Source: Pseudoleptotrichia goodfellowii (GTDB lineage: Bacteria > Fusobacteriota > Fusobacteriia > Fusobacteriales > Leptotrichiaceae). From it: a DNA stretch of 64,000 bases. This document shows, one piece after another, positions 54,665-64,000 of this stretch. Positions within the stretch are counted from its first letter, which is position 1. Each line of letters begins with the position of its first letter. Both the position numbers and the translations under genes were made by a program. The notes below the pieces were generated by a model, which was not told the origin of the DNA, did not search any database, and saw only the letters and a list, made by a program, of their open reading frames with translations. The stretch is taken from the NCBI RefSeq assembly GCF_007990505.1, contig NZ_AP019822.1, positions 992,001-1,056,000 of the forward strand. Direction: 5' to 3'.

Positions 54665-55162
54665 ATGTTAAAAAAATTAGCATTTTTCCTATTGTTTTTA
54701 ATAGGAATAATATCATTTTCATTGGAAAGTAAGGATTTTAATACACCGCAGGCTGTAATTTACAATACAAATAAAAAAATGCCTGCAAATTTTAGATTTG
54801 AAATGGAAGAGGATAATTGGGAAGACACCAATTACATTATTCATGTTATTAAAGACGGAGATAAATATAAAGTGGCATATAGCTATCTGAAAGCAAACTC
54901 TCCGAGTTACTATGATAAAGACGGTTATCCGAGACTGGATTTTGTAACGAAAGAATTTGATAAAGTTTATTTTACTTATTTTTCGGCTCAGCCCGGCACT
55001 TATGTTAAAGAGGGGAAAAAAATAGAAAGAATGACTTATGAAACATTGACTGCCGAACAGTTGGAAGAATTTTTAAAAGAAAGAAACGCTAAAAAAGTCG
55101 ATGATAATATACAAAAAAGAATAAAAGAGCATCTTTTATGGCTGGATAGTGCTGCAAATTAA
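54665..55162 (+). CDS. Exported hypothetical protein, 165 aa
   Basis: I do not recognise this protein. A signal peptide (KKLAFFLLFLIGIISFSLE) leads to a mature part rich in aromatic and acidic residues, with predicted strands (YIIHVIKDGDKYKVAYSYL) and a C-terminal helix (TAEQLEEFLKERNAKKVDD). CAAGGAGG precedes the ATG. It is followed 18 bp later by a TMEM175-like channel, so the two may be cotranscribed. Confidence 0.6.
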   Translation: MLKKLAFFLLFLIGIISFSLESKDFNTPQAVIYNTNKKMPANFRFEMEEDNWEDTNYIIHVIKDGDKYKVAYSYLKANSPSYYDKDGYPRLDFVTKEFDKVYFTYFSAQPGTYVKEGKKIERMTYETLTAEQLEEFLKERNAKKVDDNIQKRIKEHLLWLDSAAN

Positions 55163-55180
55163 AAGATAAAGGAGAAATTA

Positions 55181-55756
55181 GTGAACAAGGAACGTTTAAC
55201 GGCATTTACAGATGCGGTACTTGCTATTATTATGACAATACTTGTATTGGAGCTGGAAAAACCTTCGGAGCCTACTTTAAGAGCTATATGGGAATTAAGA
55301 ACAAGCTATTTTTCTTATACGCTTTCTTTTTTCTGGCTCGGAACAATGTGGGTAAATCTGCATAATGAATGGCATAAAGTAGAAAAAATTTCCAAAAGTG
55401 TAGTATGGTGGAGTGTAATTTTATTGTTCTTTTCATCATGGTTTCCTTACACGACAAGTTTTGTAAATTCATATTTTTACAGCAGCACAGCTCAGGTATT
55501 TTACGGCATTATAGTTCTTGCGGTTACTTATGTAAATATAGAATTGAGTAAAGCGTTGGAAAAAGCGAATGAAAATAATAAAAAATTAAAAGAAAAAACA
55601 GTAAAAAGAAGAAATTGGTTGCATATAGATATATTAATAAAAATTGCAGGACTTATAATTTCTATATTTGTTTATCCTCCTGCAATGATGTTAAGCGTAC
55701 TTGTAACTTCAATTTTGGTGCTCACGGTATTTACCCATGAAAGAAATAAAAAATAA
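55181..55756 (+). CDS. TMEM175-family (DUF1211) potassium channel-like protein
   Basis: This 191-residue protein starts with GTG after AAAGGAG. RLTAFTDAVLAIIMTILVLEL is the RxxxFxD signature of bacterial TMEM175 channels, followed by SFFWLGTMWVNLHNEWH and several further hydrophobic segments, about six in all. Bacterial TMEM175 proteins form tetrameric K+ channels. Whether this one conducts K+ is inferred from the family. Confidence 0.82.
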   Translation: MNKERLTAFTDAVLAIIMTILVLELEKPSEPTLRAIWELRTSYFSYTLSFFWLGTMWVNLHNEWHKVEKISKSVVWWSVILLFFSSWFPYTTSFVNSYFYSSTAQVFYGIIVLAVTYVNIELSKALEKANENNKKLKEKTVKRRNWLHIDILIKIAGLIISIFVYPPAMMLSVLVTSILVLTVFTHERNKK

Positions 55757-55770
55757 GGAGATTTTAAATA

Positions 55771-56586
55771 ATGAAAAAAAATTATATTATTTTAACGGTA
55801 TTATTATTTTTAATGGCTGTAATTTCTTACGGACAGGATGTATATGCAGATTACAGAATACATTTTAATAAGATTTATATTACAAATTATGTACAGACTG
55901 AAAGCGATAATTTAAAACTGAAAAGAGTCAGCGACTCAACATATGAAATATCCAATTCCGGAAATTTCAGAATACATGATACAGGGGGAAGACTGCTAGA
56001 TGTAACATTGAAAGGCGGGATTATCGACGGGCAGTATAACGAGTATTACAGTAACGGAAATATGTTTACAACAGGAAAGTACGGTGACGGGAAAAAAGAA
56101 GGATTATGGAAAATCTATACTGAAAGCGGACTCCTTTGGAAAAGTTATGAATACAAAAATAATGAATTAAACGGTAAATATATATTATATTACACAAGTA
56201 CAGGCGGAAAAGAAACAGTCGGAAATTATAAAAATGATAAACTTGACGGAGCGTGGAATGAATATTATTCTAACGGAAACAAAAGAAAAAGCGGAGATTA
56301 TCAGGACGGTAAAAAGAATGGAGTATTTACCGAATGGTTTTCAAACGGAATTAAAAAATCCGTGATAAACTATGCCGACGATGAAATAAACGGTAAAATG
56401 AATGTTTATTATGAGAACGGAACATTATTTTATGAAGCGGATATAGTTGGAAGAGAAGGCAATGTAAAAGGTTACTATCAAAGCGGAAATGTAAGTTTTG
56501 AAGGGAAAGTATCCGATAATAAAAGACGCGGAACATGGAATTTTTATGATAATGCCGGAAATCTATCAAATAAAGTGGAATATTAA
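55771..56586 (+). CDS. Exported MORN-repeat protein, YwqK-like
   Basis: This 271-residue protein has a signal peptide (residues 1-22), followed by at least six MORN-like repeats of about 22 residues. Examples are YYSNGNMFTTGKYGDGKKEGLW, YYTSTGGKETVGNYKNDKLDG and WFSNGIKKSVINYADDEINGK. These beta-hairpins form an elongated rod. YwqK proteins are annotated as antitoxin-like from genomic context, but no toxin is next to this one. A structural or binding role on the cell envelope is equally possible. AAGGAG precedes the ATG. Confidence 0.75.
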   Translation: MKKNYIILTVLLFLMAVISYGQDVYADYRIHFNKIYITNYVQTESDNLKLKRVSDSTYEISNSGNFRIHDTGGRLLDVTLKGGIIDGQYNEYYSNGNMFTTGKYGDGKKEGLWKIYTESGLLWKSYEYKNNELNGKYILYYTSTGGKETVGNYKNDKLDGAWNEYYSNGNKRKSGDYQDGKKNGVFTEWFSNGIKKSVINYADDEINGKMNVYYENGTLFYEADIVGREGNVKGYYQSGNVSFEGKVSDNKRRGTWNFYDNAGNLSNKVEY

Positions 56587-56610
56587 TTTATAATCGGAAA
56601 CGGAGGAAAT

Positions 56611-57522
56611 ATGTCCTTTTCGGCAACATTGAAAAGAGAACTTTTTAATAAAGAAATAGAAAATAAAGAAGAAATTTACGCAGAGCTTTTCGGGATTTTT
56701 ATTTCCAAAGATATTATAAGCGAAAAAGGAGTAAATTTCAGCACCGAGAATGTTTCCCTTGCAAAAAGAGTTTATTCAAACTTAAAGGCGATTACTGAAA
56801 TGGATATTTACTTGAAATATTCCATGAGTAACAGACTTGGAGCACATAAAATATATGAAGTAAAAATCATTGTTACTAAGAATAATAAAAAAGAATATGA
56901 TAAATTATTGAAAAAATTGTTTTCACATAAAAACTTTTCGGAAGAAAAAACTGAGCATCAACTGGCAGGAATAATAAGGGGATTTTTCATAAGTTGCGGT
57001 TATGTGAAATCTCCCGAAAAAGGTTATGCTCTGGATTTTTTTATAGATACTGAAGATTCGGCTACTTTTTTATATTATTTGTTTAAACAGATGGGGAAAA
57101 AAGTTTCCCATACCGACAAAAAGTCCAAAAGTCTGGTTTACTTAAGAAATTCCGAAGATATACTTGATATTATTTTTCTCATCGGCGGAGTTACTTCGTT
57201 TTTTGAATTTGAAGAAGTAACTATTAATAAAGAAATAAGAAATAAAATAAATAGAAACATGAATTGGGAAATTGCCAATGAAACTAAAAAGCTTTCAACT
57301 TCGGAAAAACAGATAAAAATGATAAAATATATTGACAGTGAAATGGGATTGGCGGAGTTGTCGGGTATTTTAAGGGAAACTGCTGAAATAAGACTGGAAA
57401 ATGAAGAAATGTCTTTGCAGGAACTGGCAGATTTGCTTGAAGTTTCCAAGTCGGGAATAAGAAACAGATTTCGCAGAATCGAGGAAATTTACAACAGTTT
57501 AAGAGAGAGCAACGGGGATTAA
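56611..57522 (+). CDS. whiA: DNA-binding protein WhiA
   Basis: This 303-residue protein starts MSFSATLKRELFNKE, the usual WhiA opening. The N-terminal part has a LAGLIDADG-like endonuclease fold without catalytic aspartates (AGIIRGFFISCGYVKSPEKGYALDF). The C-terminal helix-turn-helix (LENEEMSLQELADLLEVSKSGIRNRFRRI) binds DNA. WhiA influences cell division and chromosome segregation in Gram-positive bacteria; in a diderm of this group the role is less known. It is followed by lpxK with 26 bp between them. Confidence 0.88.
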   Translation: MSFSATLKRELFNKEIENKEEIYAELFGIFISKDIISEKGVNFSTENVSLAKRVYSNLKAITEMDIYLKYSMSNRLGAHKIYEVKIIVTKNNKKEYDKLLKKLFSHKNFSEEKTEHQLAGIIRGFFISCGYVKSPEKGYALDFFIDTEDSATFLYYLFKQMGKKVSHTDKKSKSLVYLRNSEDILDIIFLIGGVTSFFEFEEVTINKEIRNKINRNMNWEIANETKKLSTSEKQIKMIKYIDSEMGLAELSGILRETAEIRLENEEMSLQELADLLEVSKSGIRNRFRRIEEIYNSLRESNGD

Positions 57523-57548
57523 TTCAGTATTTGGAGGAAGTATTCAAA

Positions 57549-58505
57549 ATGAAATTTTTATCTTTATTATACGGATTTGCAGTTTTTATAAGGAATAAAC
57601 TGTATGACCTGAAATTGTTGAAAACAAGAGAAGTAGAAAATGTAGAAATTATTTGCGTAGGGAATATAGTAGCAGGAGGTTCGGGAAAAACTCCTGCAGT
57701 TCAGTATTTTGTGAGAAAATATTTGAGTGAAGGTAAAAAAGTCGGTGTTTTAAGCAGAGGATACAAGGGCAAAAGAGCTGTGGACACTATGCTTGTCAGA
57801 AATGAAAAAGAGATAGTTGCAAAGCCTTCGGAATCGGGAGATGAAGCGTACCTTCATGCTTTAAACCTTCAAGTGCCTGTAGTTGTTTCTAAAGACAGAT
57901 ACGAAGGAGCTGTTTATTTGAGGAATAAATGCAGTGTCGATTTTATAATAATGGACGACGGATTTCAGCATAGAAAGCTGAAAAAAGATAAAAACATAGT
58001 TCTGATAGATGCGACAAATCCTTTCGGAGGAGATGAATATTTGCCGAAAGGAAGATTACGGGAATCGATAAATGAACTGAAAAGAGCCGATGAAATTATA
58101 ATTACGAAAAGTAACTATGTGAAAAATGATGTTGTGAAAATGATAAAAGACAGAATAAAAAAATATAATAAGCCGATTTCTGTTGCTGTATTTAAAGAAA
58201 ATCATTTTTATAATGTAAAAGGCGAAATTTTTGAGTCGGATATAATTAAAAATAAAAATGTGCTTATATTTTCTTCAATAGCCAATCCTAAAACTTTTTA
58301 TGACACTGTGAAAAAAGTCGGGCCTGAAAAAATTGATGAAATAAAATTTGCCGATCATCATTCTTACAATGAAGAGGAAATAGAGGAAATATCTGTTGAA
58401 AGCAAAAATTATGATTATGTGATAACTACTGAAAAAGATATTGTAAAAATAAATCGTGATATAGAAAATTTGCTTGTTTTAAAAATGGAGTTTGAAATTA
58501 TTTGA
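57549..58505 (+). CDS. lpxK: Tetraacyldisaccharide 4'-kinase
   Basis: This 318-residue membrane-anchored kinase makes lipid IVA in the lipid A pathway, so the organism has an LPS outer membrane. The P-loop VGNIVAGGSGKTPAV, VLSRGYKGK, SGDEAYLHA, MDDGFQHRKLKKD (catalytic region) and GRLRES are all present. The frame is open from TTG 57531, but GGAGG at 57533 points to the ATG at 57549. It is probably cotranscribed with whiA. Confidence 0.9.
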   Translation: MKFLSLLYGFAVFIRNKLYDLKLLKTREVENVEIICVGNIVAGGSGKTPAVQYFVRKYLSEGKKVGVLSRGYKGKRAVDTMLVRNEKEIVAKPSESGDEAYLHALNLQVPVVVSKDRYEGAVYLRNKCSVDFIIMDDGFQHRKLKKDKNIVLIDATNPFGGDEYLPKGRLRESINELKRADEIIITKSNYVKNDVVKMIKDRIKKYNKPISVAVFKENHFYNVKGEIFESDIIKNKNVLIFSSIANPKTFYDTVKKVGPEKIDEIKFADHHSYNEEEIEEISVESKNYDYVITTEKDIVKINRDIENLLVLKMEFEII

Positions 58506-58557
58506 AAAAAATAGTATAATTTTTAATTAAAGGCAAAATTCGGGAGGAAGTATACTG

Positions 58558-59325
58558 TTGGAAAAAAGTAAAGAGCAAAAACAGAGTTTGTGTCATATAA
58601 AAACATTTTCAGAGTTTGTAGATCAGCATAAAAACTGTTTTGAAAAAAGAAAGTATTTTGTAATAAATGAAAAATATGAAATAACAAAAAGAGAGCCTTC
58701 TTTTCTTTTGGAATTGGGATATATCTATTTTCAGACAAAAGATAAAACAATAGAAAATGTTGTAGAAGAAGAGTTTTTATATACATATAAAGAGAAAAAC
58801 AAAAGAATAGACAGACTTTCAAAGTATGAAAAAAACAGGCTGAAAGAAAGTTTCAGGCGTTCTCTTGTGAATAAAGACTCGATACATTCAGTTAAACTCG
58901 GAAATGAGTTGCTTCACAGAAATAAAGAAGAATTTCTGGAAATAATGTATAAAATTTCTTTAATTTCAAGTGACTGCAATAAACTTATAAAAACTTTTTT
59001 TGTAGAGTTTTTACTTGATGAAGTCGGAGATTTTAATAAAAACAGGGAACAGACAGATGAAATTGTGAGAAACATAATAAATTATTTTGTGAAATCGGAA
59101 AATGAATATATAAACTATTCGTGTAAAAACAGCATTGAATATTTTATTAATAATAAAACAGATTTACTTTATAAAAAGATTTATAATGAAAATTATGATA
59201 AGATTGTGAAAAAATATAATATTCAAAGTATTTCAAAATTGGAACTCGAAATAAATGAAAAAGATTATGATAAATTATCGGAAAGCAAAAAAATATTATA
59301 TAATTATTTAAAAAATAAAAAATAG
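58558..59325 (+). CDS. Hypothetical helical protein, 255 aa
   Basis: I do not recognise this protein. It starts with TTG eight bases after GGGAGGAAG. It has no signal peptide or membrane segment and is rich in charged residues, with coiled-coil-like helices ([40 protein letters not shown]). There is only one Cys-containing stretch of interest ([11 protein letters not shown]). It lies between lpxK and serS in the same direction with short gaps. Confidence 0.55.
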   Translation: MEKSKEQKQSLCHIKTFSEFVDQHKNCFEKRKYFVINEKYEITKREPSFLLELGYIYFQTKDKTIENVVEEEFLYTYKEKNKRIDRLSKYEKNRLKESFRRSLVNKDSIHSVKLGNELLHRNKEEFLEIMYKISLISSDCNKLIKTFFVEFLLDEVGDFNKNREQTDEIVRNIINYFVKSENEYINYSCKNSIEYFINNKTDLLYKKIYNENYDKIVKKYNIQSISKLELEINEKDYDKLSESKKILYNYLKNKK

Positions 59326-59342
59326 AAAAGGAGAGAAAAAGT

Positions 59343-60614
59343 ATGTTGGAGATGAGATATATAAGAGAAAATGCCGAAAAAGTAAGAGAATATCTGAAAA
59401 ACAGAAAAAGTGACTTTGATTTGGACGGTTTATTGGCTCTTGATGAAGAAAGAAGAAATGTTTTACAGGAAGTCGAAATGCTTAAAAAAGAGAGAAATGA
59501 ATCAAGTACTCTTATAGGAAAATATAAAAAAGAAGGAAAAGATGCTGCGGAGTTACTGGACAGAATGCAGGAAGTGAGCGGGAAAATAAAAGAGCTTGAT
59601 AAAAAACTTGCTGAAATAGATGAAAAACAGGTAAAACTTACTTTTACTATACCTAATAAACTTCACGAAACAACTCCTGTAGGAGAAAGTGAAGATGACA
59701 ATGTAGAAATAAGAAAATGGGGAGAACCTAAAAAGTTTGATTTTACTCCGAAATCTCATGATGAATTAGGTGTAAATCTCGAAATTTTAGATTTTGAAAG
59801 AGGTTCAAAATTGGCAGGGTCAAGATTTACAGTATATAAAGGGCAGGCTGCAAGACTGGAAAGAGCATTAATCAACTTTATGCTTGATACTCATACGACA
59901 GAACACGGTTTTGAAGAAATAATGACACCTCAAATGGCAAAAAGAGAAATAATGACAGGAACAGGTCAATTGCCTAAATTTGAAGATGATATGTATAAAA
60001 TCGAAGAAGAAGATTTGTTTTTAATACCTACAGCAGAAGTTACATTGACAAATCTTCATAACGGAGAAATCCTGTCCGAAGAAGAACTTCCTAAATATTA
60101 CTGCGGATTTACTGCATGTTTCAGAAAAGAAGCAGGCTCGGGAGGAAAAGATTTAAAAGGAATTATAAGACAGCATCAGTTTAATAAAGTGGAAATGGTA
60201 AAAATAGTGCATCCTGAAAGTTCTTACGAAGAATTGGAAAAAATGGTTTCCAACGCAGAAAGAATATTGCAGAAACTGGAATTACCTTACAGAGTAATAG
60301 CATTATGCAGCGGAGACATAGGATTCAGTGCGTCAAAAACTTATGATATAGAAGTTTGGGTGCCAAGTCAGGATAAATACAGAGAAATTTCTTCGTGTTC
60401 CAATACTGAAGATTTTCAGGCGAGAAGAGCGATGATAAAATACAGATCGAAAGAAAACGGAAAAAGCTATTTTGTTCACACATTAAATGGATCGGGATTA
60501 GCTGTGGGAAGAACATTACTTGCTATAATGGAAAACTATCAACAGGAAGACGGAAGTATAAAAGTTCCTGAAGCCTTAGTTCCTTATATGGGAGGATTGA
60601 CCGTTATAAAGTAA
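59343..60614 (+). CDS. serS: Seryl-tRNA synthetase
   Basis: This 423-residue class II synthetase charges tRNA-Ser. The N-terminal coiled coil (residues 30-105) grips the tRNA long arm. Motif 2 is in [17 protein letters not shown], and motif 3 in [33 protein letters not shown] and [13 protein letters not shown] are family hallmarks. GGAGAGA precedes the ATG. No T-box was seen upstream. Confidence 0.95.
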   Translation: MLEMRYIRENAEKVREYLKNRKSDFDLDGLLALDEERRNVLQEVEMLKKERNESSTLIGKYKKEGKDAAELLDRMQEVSGKIKELDKKLAEIDEKQVKLTFTIPNKLHETTPVGESEDDNVEIRKWGEPKKFDFTPKSHDELGVNLEILDFERGSKLAGSRFTVYKGQAARLERALINFMLDTHTTEHGFEEIMTPQMAKREIMTGTGQLPKFEDDMYKIEEEDLFLIPTAEVTLTNLHNGEILSEEELPKYYCGFTACFRKEAGSGGKDLKGIIRQHQFNKVEMVKIVHPESSYEELEKMVSNAERILQKLELPYRVIALCSGDIGFSASKTYDIEVWVPSQDKYREISSCSNTEDFQARRAMIKYRSKENGKSYFVHTLNGSGLAVGRTLLAIMENYQQEDGSIKVPEALVPYMGGLTVIK

Positions 60615-60641
60615 TATCCATGGCTATGGATAGGAGATAAA

Positions 60642-61349
60642 ATGAAGAAAATTTTTAAATTTTTATTTTTTCTCGTTGTTTTGGGATGTGCAGCGATTTA
60701 TCTTGAATTTTCAGGATATTTCTATCATAACGATATTTTTGCCAAGTTATACAAAATACAGGGAATAGATATATCTCATCATCAGGAAAAAATAAATTGG
60801 AAAAAAGTGAGTAAAAAGTATAAGTTTGTAATAATGAAAGCGACAGAAGGTAAAGATTTTCTCGATACGGATTTTTCATATAACTGGAATAATGCGAGAT
60901 TAAACGGTTTTACTGTGGGAGCGTATCATTTTTTCTCTATGCTCAGCAGCGGAAATGCACAGGCTGATTATTATATAAGTAAAGTGCCTGATTATGACAA
61001 GGCTTTGCCGCCGATAATCGATTTGGAAATACCGACAAAATATCCTAAAAAAAGGGTTTTGCTCGAGTTGCGTAATCTGATAGAGAAATTAGAAGAGCAT
61101 TATAAGAAAAGAGTGATAATATATGTTACATACTATACTTATAAAGCCTATATTCAGGGAGAATTTCCTGAAAATAAACTGTGGATAAGAGATATAAAGT
61201 TTGTACCTCAACTGGCTGAAGATGATAGATGGGTAATGTGGCAGTTTTCCAACAGAGGAAGAGTGGAAGGTATTCCGGGATTTACAGATAAAAACGTTCT
61301 TCGGGGAAATTCTGTCGAACAGCTGATAGAGGAAAGCAGGATAAAATAA
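60642..61349 (+). CDS. GH25 family lysozyme, membrane-anchored or exported
   Basis: This 235-residue protein has an N-terminal membrane segment (residues 5-22) and a GH25 domain. GIDISHHQ (Asp43), FVIMKATEGKDFLD, GAYHFF and the DxE motif in IIDLEIP (Asp127, Glu129) match. It cleaves the muramic acid-GlcNAc bond of peptidoglycan and could help in wall remodelling. GGAGAT precedes the ATG, 27 bp after serS. The anchor is read from hydrophobicity; cleavage is possible. Confidence 0.85.
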   Translation: MKKIFKFLFFLVVLGCAAIYLEFSGYFYHNDIFAKLYKIQGIDISHHQEKINWKKVSKKYKFVIMKATEGKDFLDTDFSYNWNNARLNGFTVGAYHFFSMLSSGNAQADYYISKVPDYDKALPPIIDLEIPTKYPKKRVLLELRNLIEKLEEHYKKRVIIYVTYYTYKAYIQGEFPENKLWIRDIKFVPQLAEDDRWVMWQFSNRGRVEGIPGFTDKNVLRGNSVEQLIEESRIK

Positions 61350-61388
61350 CTTTTTGAGAAATAAGTGAAAATAATAAGTAAAAATAAA

Positions 61389-61417
61389 TTGATTTTTATG
61401 TAAAAATCTGATAGTAT
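61389..61417 (+). promoter_or_regulatory. Promoter of fbaA
   Basis: TTGATT (61389-61394) and TAGTAT (61412-61417) are 17 bp apart. The leader is about 45 bases. Confidence 0.45.
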
Positions 61418-61467
61418 GTATTTAAGCTAATAAACAGATAATATTATATATTTTAGGAGGCTGTAAA

Positions 61468-62454
61468 ATGAAATATCATTTTAAAGATTTAGGATTAAGC
61501 AACACAAAAGAAATGTTTGCAAAAGCAAACAAAGAAGGGTACTCAGTTCCGGCTTTTAACTTTAATAATTTGGAACAGTTACAAGGAATTATTGAAGCAT
61601 GCGTTGAAATGGGGTCGCCGGTAATACTTCAAGTATCCACCGGGGCAAGAAGTTACATAGGAAAAGAAATGTTACCTTGGTTGGCAAAAGCAGCTACAGC
61701 TTATGTTGAAGCTTCAGGGTCGGACATACCTGTGGCATTACATTTGGATCATGGACCAAATTTTGAAGAAGCTAAAGATTGTATAGAATACGGATTCTCT
61801 TCAGTAATGATAGATGCTTCTCATCATCCTTACGATGAAAACGTAAAAGAATCTAAAGAAGTTGCAGACTTTGCTCACAAACATGATGTAACTGTAGAAG
61901 CTGAATTAGGTGTGTTGGCAGGAGTTGAAGACGATGTAGTAGCTGATAAACACATTTATACACAACCTGATGAAGTTGAAGATTTCGTTAAAAAAACAGG
62001 TGTGGATTCATTGGCAATCGCAATAGGAACTTCTCACGGGGCTCACAAATTCAAACCGGGAGATAAACCTCAAATCAGATTGGACATCTTGAAAGAAATC
62101 GAACAAAGAATACCTGGATTCCCTATAGTATTACACGGGTCTTCATCAGTTCCTAAAAAATTTGTTGATATGATTAACAAATTCGGAGGACAAATTGCCG
62201 ATGCAATCGGTATACCTGATGAACAATTAAGAGAAGCTTCAAAATCTGCTGTTTCCAAAATAAATGTTGATACTGACGGAAGATTGGCATTTACTGCAGG
62301 AATCAGAGAAGTTTTGGCAACTAAACCGGGAGAATTTGATCCTAGAAAATATGTAGGTCCTGCTAAAAACTATATGAAAGATTATTATAAAGAAAAAATA
62401 GTATCAGTATTCGGATCTGAAGGAGCTTACAAAAAAGGAACTCCAAGAAAATAA
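61468..62454 (+). CDS. fba: Class II fructose-1,6-bisphosphate aldolase
   Basis: This 328-residue zinc aldolase of glycolysis has the metal ligands in HLDHGPNFEEAKDCIEYG and later VLHGSSSVPK. YSVPAFNFNNLEQLQGIIEA, SVMIDASHHPYDENV and AIAIGTSHGAHKF are typical. TAGGAGG precedes the ATG and codon use looks highly expressed. A 3'-end hairpin repeat follows directly. Confidence 0.94.
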   Translation: MKYHFKDLGLSNTKEMFAKANKEGYSVPAFNFNNLEQLQGIIEACVEMGSPVILQVSTGARSYIGKEMLPWLAKAATAYVEASGSDIPVALHLDHGPNFEEAKDCIEYGFSSVMIDASHHPYDENVKESKEVADFAHKHDVTVEAELGVLAGVEDDVVADKHIYTQPDEVEDFVKKTGVDSLAIAIGTSHGAHKFKPGDKPQIRLDILKEIEQRIPGFPIVLHGSSSVPKKFVDMINKFGGQIADAIGIPDEQLREASKSAVSKINVDTDGRLAFTAGIREVLATKPGEFDPRKYVGPAKNYMKDYYKEKIVSVFGSEGAYKKGTPRK

Positions 62455-62468
62455 GAAATTATATGGAT

Positions 62469-62545
62469 ATGAGGGCTCATTGTCGCCCTCATACTTCCGC
62501 TACCCGCGGTTTTACGCAACTGCGTCGACTTCGAAAAGGCGGGGG
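62469..62545 (+). repeat. 3'-end hairpin repeat after fba, with GC-rich tail
   Basis: ATGAGGGC (62469-62476) pairs perfectly with GCCCTCAT (62485-62492), 14 bp after the stop, followed by ACTTCCGCT. From 62495 to 62545 the sequence is unusually GC-rich for the window, with CCCGC/GCGGG and ACGCA/TGCGT arms. Confidence 0.65.
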
Positions 62546-62584
62546 TAAATTTTTAAAACCGATAACGGTATTAAAAAAAGAACC

Positions 62585-62625
62585 ATGATAAAGGTGAAAA
62601 TTTTTTTTTTCATCTTTTTTATTTG
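62585..62625 (+). terminator. Terminator-like hairpin before pyrG
   Basis: GATAAAGGTGAAAA (62588-62601) pairs with TTTTCATCTTTTTT around 62607-62620. It lies 40 bp ahead of pyrG and could end fba transcription or attenuate pyrG. Confidence 0.45.
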
Positions 62626-62663
62626 TGGATTTTCATATAGAAATTTTGATTATAGGAGGAAAA

Positions 62664-64000
62664 ATGAGAGTAAAAATCGACAAGACAAAGTTTATCTTTG
62701 TTACGGGCGGAGTTGTTTCTTCGCTTGGAAAAGGAATTGTGGCTTCTTCATTGGGAAGACTTCTGAAAGAAAGAGGGTATAAAGTTACGATTCAAAAATT
62801 TGACCCGTATATCAATGTAGATCCGGGAACAATGAGCCCTTATCAGCACGGAGAAGTTTTTGTAACTGAAGACGGTGCGGAAACGGACTTAGACTTGGGA
62901 CATTACGAGAGATTTATAAATGAAGATCTGACGAAGTATAATAATCTTACAACAGGGAAAATAATGTCTAAAATAATTTCCAAAGAGAGAAAAGGTGAAT
63001 TTTTAGGCGGAACGGTTCAAACAGTTCCTCATGTTACAGACGAAATAAAATATAATATTATAAAAGCAGCCGAAGAAAGCGAATCTGATATAGTTATTAC
63101 TGAAATAGGGGGAACTATAGGAGATATAGAAAGTGATCCTTTTATAGAAGCGATAAGACAGCTCAAAAGAGAAGTAGGAAGAGAAAATATAGCTTATATC
63201 CATGTTACTTTGCTTCCTTATTTAAAAGCCGCAGGAGAACTAAAAACAAAACCTACGCAGCACAGTGTAAAAATGCTTCAGGGATTGGGAATTTCGCCTG
63301 ATGTAATTATAGTGAGAAGTGAACATCCTGTAGATCAGAATATTAAGAAAAAAATATCCATATTCTGTGATATAGATGAAGAAGCGGTAATAGAATCATT
63401 GGATGCCGATACACTTTACGAAATACCTTTGACAATGGAAAGATTGGGACTTGCCGATGTTATATGCAGACATTTCAAAATTGAAAATAAAAAACCTGCT
63501 TTGATTGAGTGGAGCAAAATGGTTGAAAAATTTAAAAATCCGAAAAAACTTGTAAAAGTTGCAGTTGTGGGAAAATATGTGGAATTGAAAGATGCCTACA
63601 TAAGTATCAATGAAGCAATAGAGCATGCAGGATTTAATTTGGATACGAAAGTGGAAATAGACTATCTTAAAGCGGGAAATTTTGATATAGAAAAACTTTC
63701 AAGCTATGACGGAATACTTGTTCCGGGAGGTTTCGGAGATAGAGGAATAGAAGGAAAAATAGATGCTGTAAGATATGCGAGAGAAAATAAAATTCCGTTT
63801 TTCGGGATTTGTTTGGGAATGCAAATGGCATGTGTGGAATTTGCGAGAAATGTGTTAGGACATAAAAATGCTACTTCCACAGAATTTGACAGAGATACCG
63901 AATATCCGATTATAAGCCTTATGGAAGAACAGGAAGGGCTTGAATATTTGGGCGGAACAATGAGGTTGGGAGCATATCCGTGTATTTTAAAAGATGAGAG
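62664..64000 (+). CDS. pyrG: CTP synthase, 3' end outside the window
   Basis: The frame is open from ATG 62664 (after TAGGAGGAA) to the right edge, 445 codons. The synthase domain begins [17 protein letters not shown], with [27 protein letters not shown] and LDLGHYERF binding UTP, ATP and Mg2+. The glutaminase domain starts near residue 290 and shows the catalytic Cys in [18 protein letters not shown]. The enzyme aminates UTP to CTP with glutamine. About 90 C-terminal residues are expected beyond the edge. Confidence 0.95.
   Translation, partial: MRVKIDKTKFIFVTGGVVSSLGKGIVASSLGRLLKERGYKVTIQKFDPYINVDPGTMSPYQHGEVFVTEDGAETDLDLGHYERFINEDLTKYNNLTTGKIMSKIISKERKGEFLGGTVQTVPHVTDEIKYNIIKAAEESESDIVITEIGGTIGDIESDPFIEAIRQLKREVGRENIAYIHVTLLPYLKAAGELKTKPTQHSVKMLQGLGISPDVIIVRSEHPVDQNIKKKISIFCDIDEEAVIESLDADTLYEIPLTMERLGLADVICRHFKIENKKPALIEWSKMVEKFKNPKKLVKVAVVGKYVELKDAYISINEAIEHAGFNLDTKVEIDYLKAGNFDIEKLSSYDGILVPGGFGDRGIEGKIDAVRYARENKIPFFGICLGMQMACVEFARNVLGHKNATSTEFDRDTEYPIISLMEEQEGLEYLGGTMRLGAYPCILKDE

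Noticed and set aside
55771-56586. Antitoxin of a toxin-antitoxin pair
   Set aside because: YwqK-like proteins carry that label, but there is no toxin-like neighbour and the protein is exported.
62585-62782. 65-aa plus-strand frame overlapping the pyrG start
   Set aside because: It overlaps pyrG in another frame and includes the T-rich hairpin; pyrG has the ribosome site and full similarity.

Overview
The window reads as chromosomal DNA of a low-GC, diderm fermenter of the Fusobacteriota, most likely a Leptotrichia-like member of Leptotrichiaceae. The reasons are an A/T-rich base composition with strong AGGAGG ribosome sites, an outer-membrane gene (lpxK) beside the Firmicutes-style gene whiA, GH4 and PTS sugar metabolism, and a meso-diaminopimelate/lysine pathway. 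The genus is inferred from gene content; no rRNA or tRNA gene was seen. Two genes run off the ends: a C69 dipeptidase on the left and pyrG on the right.

Layout. 1-6.2 kb: C69 dipeptidase, then a cobalamin riboswitch driving a nikABCDE importer (probably for cobalt). 6.2-16.2 kb: GNAT, M20 amidohydrolase, RlmCD-type rRNA methyltransferase, small membrane genes, YiiX-like lipoprotein, U32 protein, O-antigen-ligase-like protein, intergenic repeats, and an Abi_2/AbiF-like HEPN gene with a structured leader. 16.3-20.9 kb: holA-rpsT, a type-I-toxin-like locus, MATE pump. 20.6-28.7 kb: a lysine riboswitch followed by lysA-lysC-dapF-dapA-asd and an amino-acid ABC importer, a coherent lysine supply regulon. 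28.8-34.4 kb: SurA-N-like helical protein, rplM-rpsI, a second toxin-like locus, two SIMPL proteins, a PepSY protein. 34.5-46.1 kb: two plasmid-Rep-like genes, each divergent from a PTS operon. The first operon is an alpha-glucoside PTS with a GH4 6-phospho-glucosidase. The second is a lactose/cellobiose-family PTS linked to a glycosylasparaginase, a GrdB-like protein and an M20 dipeptidase. 46.2-54.4 kb: DUF302 and flavodoxin proteins, phosphatase, and an AraC-regulated sugar ABC/alpha-galactosidase operon. 54.6-64 kb: TMEM175 channel, MORN-type protein, whiA, lpxK, serS, GH25 lysozyme, fbaA, pyrG.

Three themes stand out. (1) Two paralogous [Rep-like protein / PTS operon] modules share a duplicated control region with paired CGAAAA-N-TTTTCG palindromes about 72 bp apart, so the Rep proteins look repurposed as transcription factors. 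(2) Two loci encode tiny hydrophobic peptides preceded by a short terminated RNA that is complementary to the peptide's translation start region. (3) Six genes carry seven frame breaks, each repaired by adding one base to a homopolymer run. None is in a housekeeping gene, although rplM contains an intact A8 run. This could be sequencing error, slippage/phase variation or gene decay.

Regulation visible in the DNA includes cobalamin and lysine riboswitches, a probable L13 leader, near-consensus promoters, and a family of hairpins (ATGAGG...CCTCAT followed by ACTCC) placed just after stop codons.
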